From positions 1,596,001 to 1,660,000 of the forward strand of contig NZ_CP044230.1 in the NCBI RefSeq assembly GCF_008727815.1: 64,000 nt of DNA, given 5' to 3'. The position numbers and the translations under genes are program-made. Under the pieces are notes generated by a model that was not told the origin of the DNA, searched no databases, and worked only from the letters and a program-made list of their open reading frames with translations. Below are positions 62,689-64,000 of the stretch, piece by piece. Positions within the stretch are counted from its first letter, which is position 1, and each line of letters begins with the position of its first letter. The DNA comes from Streptococcus sp. LPB0220. Its GTDB lineage: Bacteria > Bacillota > Bacilli > Lactobacillales > Streptococcaceae.

Positions 62689-63591
62689 TTATTTTTGTTT
62701 CAATTCTGTTCGCAGGGCTTCTTGCTGCTCTTTTGTCAGATGAACGCCCTTACTTGCAACAATCTGGCTAGAGACTTTGTTGGCAAAGCTTAAGGCTTGC
62801 GCGATGTCTAAGCCTTCTAGACGAGCGGATATAAAGGCTCCTACATGGCTATCTCCAGCGCCTACTGTATCGACGACTTCTGTTGGAAAACCGTCTGCCT
62901 CATACCAGTTGCCATCATAGGCAACCGCTCCGTTTTCACCCAAGGTGACAATGACTATTTGTCCCGTTCTCTGATACAAGTGTTCGATGGCTGGCTGGAT
63001 CTCTCTACACCCTGAAAAAGCCAGTGCTTCAGCCTCATTAACATGGAGAATTGGATGCAGATCATAAATGGCTTCCAATCGATCCTTTGGAATCAAGAGT
63101 CCACGTGGCCCAGGTGCGAAAATCACCTGGCCTTCTAGTTGCGAAACAGACTGGACCAATGCAAGACCAGTTGGCTCCTCGACTTCAAGGCCACATAAGT
63201 AGATGTAATCAAACCGATCTGTCTCAATCTCTTTTAGCCACTCTGCTTGGAAGCTATACTCCACTCCGTGGTCCGATAAGAAGGTCCGCTCACCATCAAA
63301 CTCTACAAAGCAGTAACAGCAACCATTGGCCCCTTCTAATGAGATGCTAGAGGAAATCCCTAATTGTTTCAATTCTCTCCGAATAAAATCACCATATATT
63401 CCAGAACCGACTGGCGAGACAAACTGGTAGGGTTGCGACAAAAAATGAAGGATATTAACGACATTAAAGGCATAACCTCCCACAGACCATTGCTGGTGAT
63501 CAATATGGGCATCTCCTTCACGACTTGGCAAACGATCCAAGTAGATCATCACATCACAAACTGTAGAACCAATAATTAACGCAGCTGTCAT
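62689..63591 (-). CDS. PfkB-family carbohydrate kinase
   Basis: 300 residues. N-terminal sugar site GSTVCDVMIYLDRLP and GGYAFNVVNILHFL; C-terminal ATP site with the catalytic aspartate in DTVGAGDSHVGAF (about 241-253). The enzyme phosphorylates a sugar or nucleoside; the substrate is unknown and no transporter or other sugar enzyme stands next to it. Confidence 0.9.
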   Translation of the reverse strand: MTAALIIGSTVCDVMIYLDRLPSREGDAHIDHQQWSVGGYAFNVVNILHFLSQPYQFVSPVGSGIYGDFIRRELKQLGISSSISLEGANGCCYCFVEFDGERTFLSDHGVEYSFQAEWLKEIETDRFDYIYLCGLEVEEPTGLALVQSVSQLEGQVIFAPGPRGLLIPKDRLEAIYDLHPILHVNEAEALAFSGCREIQPAIEHLYQRTGQIVIVTLGENGAVAYDGNWYEADGFPTEVVDTVGAGDSHVGAFISARLEGLDIAQALSFANKVSSQIVASKGVHLTKEQQEALRTELKQK

Positions 63592-63640
63592 CTTTTTCTC
63601 CTTACTTTGCCTTCTATTATACCAGAGGAAACATAAAAAA

Positions 63641-63665
63641 CAACCAACCCCTTGTGGAGTGGTTG
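63641..63665 (-). terminator. Terminator of the SDR gene
   Basis: CAACCACTCC / GGGGTTGGTTG stem with a small bulge, followed by TTTTTTATG on the minus strand, about 10 bases after the stop codon. Confidence 0.7.
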
Positions 63666-63674
63666 CTTCTCTTT

Positions 63675-64000
63675 TTAATCACGATAAACGGGTTGAGGGC
63701 CAAAGGTTTGGGAAACCGGCATGATTTCAATCCGATTGACATTGACATGCTTGGGCTGTTGGATCAACCAAGCTACGGTGTTAGCAATGTCTTCAGGTTG
63801 AATGGCATGGGCATCACGATAGAGGGCTTCTACCCGTTTTTCGTCTCCTTTAAAGCGAACAGAAGAGAACTCTGTCCCTTCACAAAGACCGGGTTCAATA
63901 TTGCTGACACGAATCTTCTTGCCAGCTAGATCCGCCCGAAGATTGAGGGAGAATTGCTTGACAAAAGCCTTGGATGCCCCGTAAATATTGGCCCCTGGAT
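63675..64000 (-). CDS. Short-chain dehydrogenase/reductase, C-terminal part only
   Basis: The last 108 codons of an SDR gene that runs off the right edge. The active-site YxxxK is seen as YGASKAF near the cut end, followed by the substrate-loop region NIEPGLCEGTEFSSVRFKG and the YdfG-like ending VNRIEIMPVSQTFGPQPVYRD. Likely an NADP-dependent 3-hydroxy acid or similar dehydrogenase of the YdfG type. The NAD(P) domain is outside the window. Confidence 0.88.
   Translation of the reverse strand, partial: PGANIYGASKAFVKQFSLNLRADLAGKKIRVSNIEPGLCEGTEFSSVRFKGDEKRVEALYRDAHAIQPEDIANTVAWLIQQPKHVNVNRIEIMPVSQTFGPQPVYRD

Noticed and set aside
1..64000. CRISPR arrays, tRNA, rRNA, tmRNA, insertion sequences, restriction-modification or toxin-antitoxin loci
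   Set aside because: Read on both strands, none gave a recognisable signature. The only dispersed repeats are the 175-bp element and the small hairpin pair.

Overview
The window is a 64 kb stretch of a low-GC Gram-positive chromosome that reads as a viridans-group Streptococcus (sanguinis/parasanguinis/mitis-like; species not decided). Evidence for this is the gene order and the protein families: gnd followed by a RitR-type orphan regulator with Asn53 and Cys128, a degenerate XerD-like protein in a murI-rdgB-cbpB-xerD-scpAB-rluB-yidD run, dnaB-dnaI-nrdR, an LPXTG cell-wall nuclease, Rgg and Mga-type regulators, and a glucose PTS with CcpA-like sites. I see no rRNA, tRNA, CRISPR array, insertion sequence or prophage. 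Most genes lie on the minus strand, broken by six short plus-strand blocks.

Layout. 1-6.1 kb: a TetR/metallo-beta-lactamase pair with a clear operator, a NlpC/P60-like protein, ppaC, pflA and a cell-wall nuclease with a cre site over its -35. 6.2-17.9 kb: treR, a tryptophan-type ABC transporter behind an attenuator-like leader, a CNNM/CBS protein, a Mga-like regulator, an AI-2E family exporter, an orphan YlmA-type ATPase and a Na+/H+ antiporter. 17.9-25 kb: the mnmL-mnmM tRNA-modification pair, a PAP2 phosphatase, ribU under an FMN riboswitch, trmL behind a second terminator-containing leader, and trkA-trkH. 25.3-31 kb: the chromosome-segregation/cell-wall run yidD to murI. 31-41 kb: lysA, BI-1, RNA methyltransferase, acyP, yidC, greA, mltG, two acetyltransferases and murC. 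41-50.7 kb: SNF2 helicase, der, nitroreductase, dnaI, dnaB, nrdR and a phosphohydrolase. 50.8-57.6 kb: ptsG, ritR, gnd, flotillin and DUF177. 57.8-64 kb: an Rgg-small ORF-MFS cassette, htpX-lemA, rsmG, a PfkB kinase and a truncated SDR gene.

The most unusual signal is a 175-bp, almost invariant, multi-hairpin repeat present four times. All four copies lie between convergent genes (four of the six convergent gaps) and none lies elsewhere, which suggests a mobile or selected bidirectional 3'-end element. Other points worth attention are the trpX-type leader (aromatic-rich 17-codon ORF, competing hairpins, terminator), the trmL leader, a small hairpin repeated twice with a compensatory stem change, a structured 400-bp intergenic region near 11.8 kb, a split small membrane ORF near 44.8 kb, and an unlisted 58-codon gene translationally coupled to the MFS transporter after rgg.
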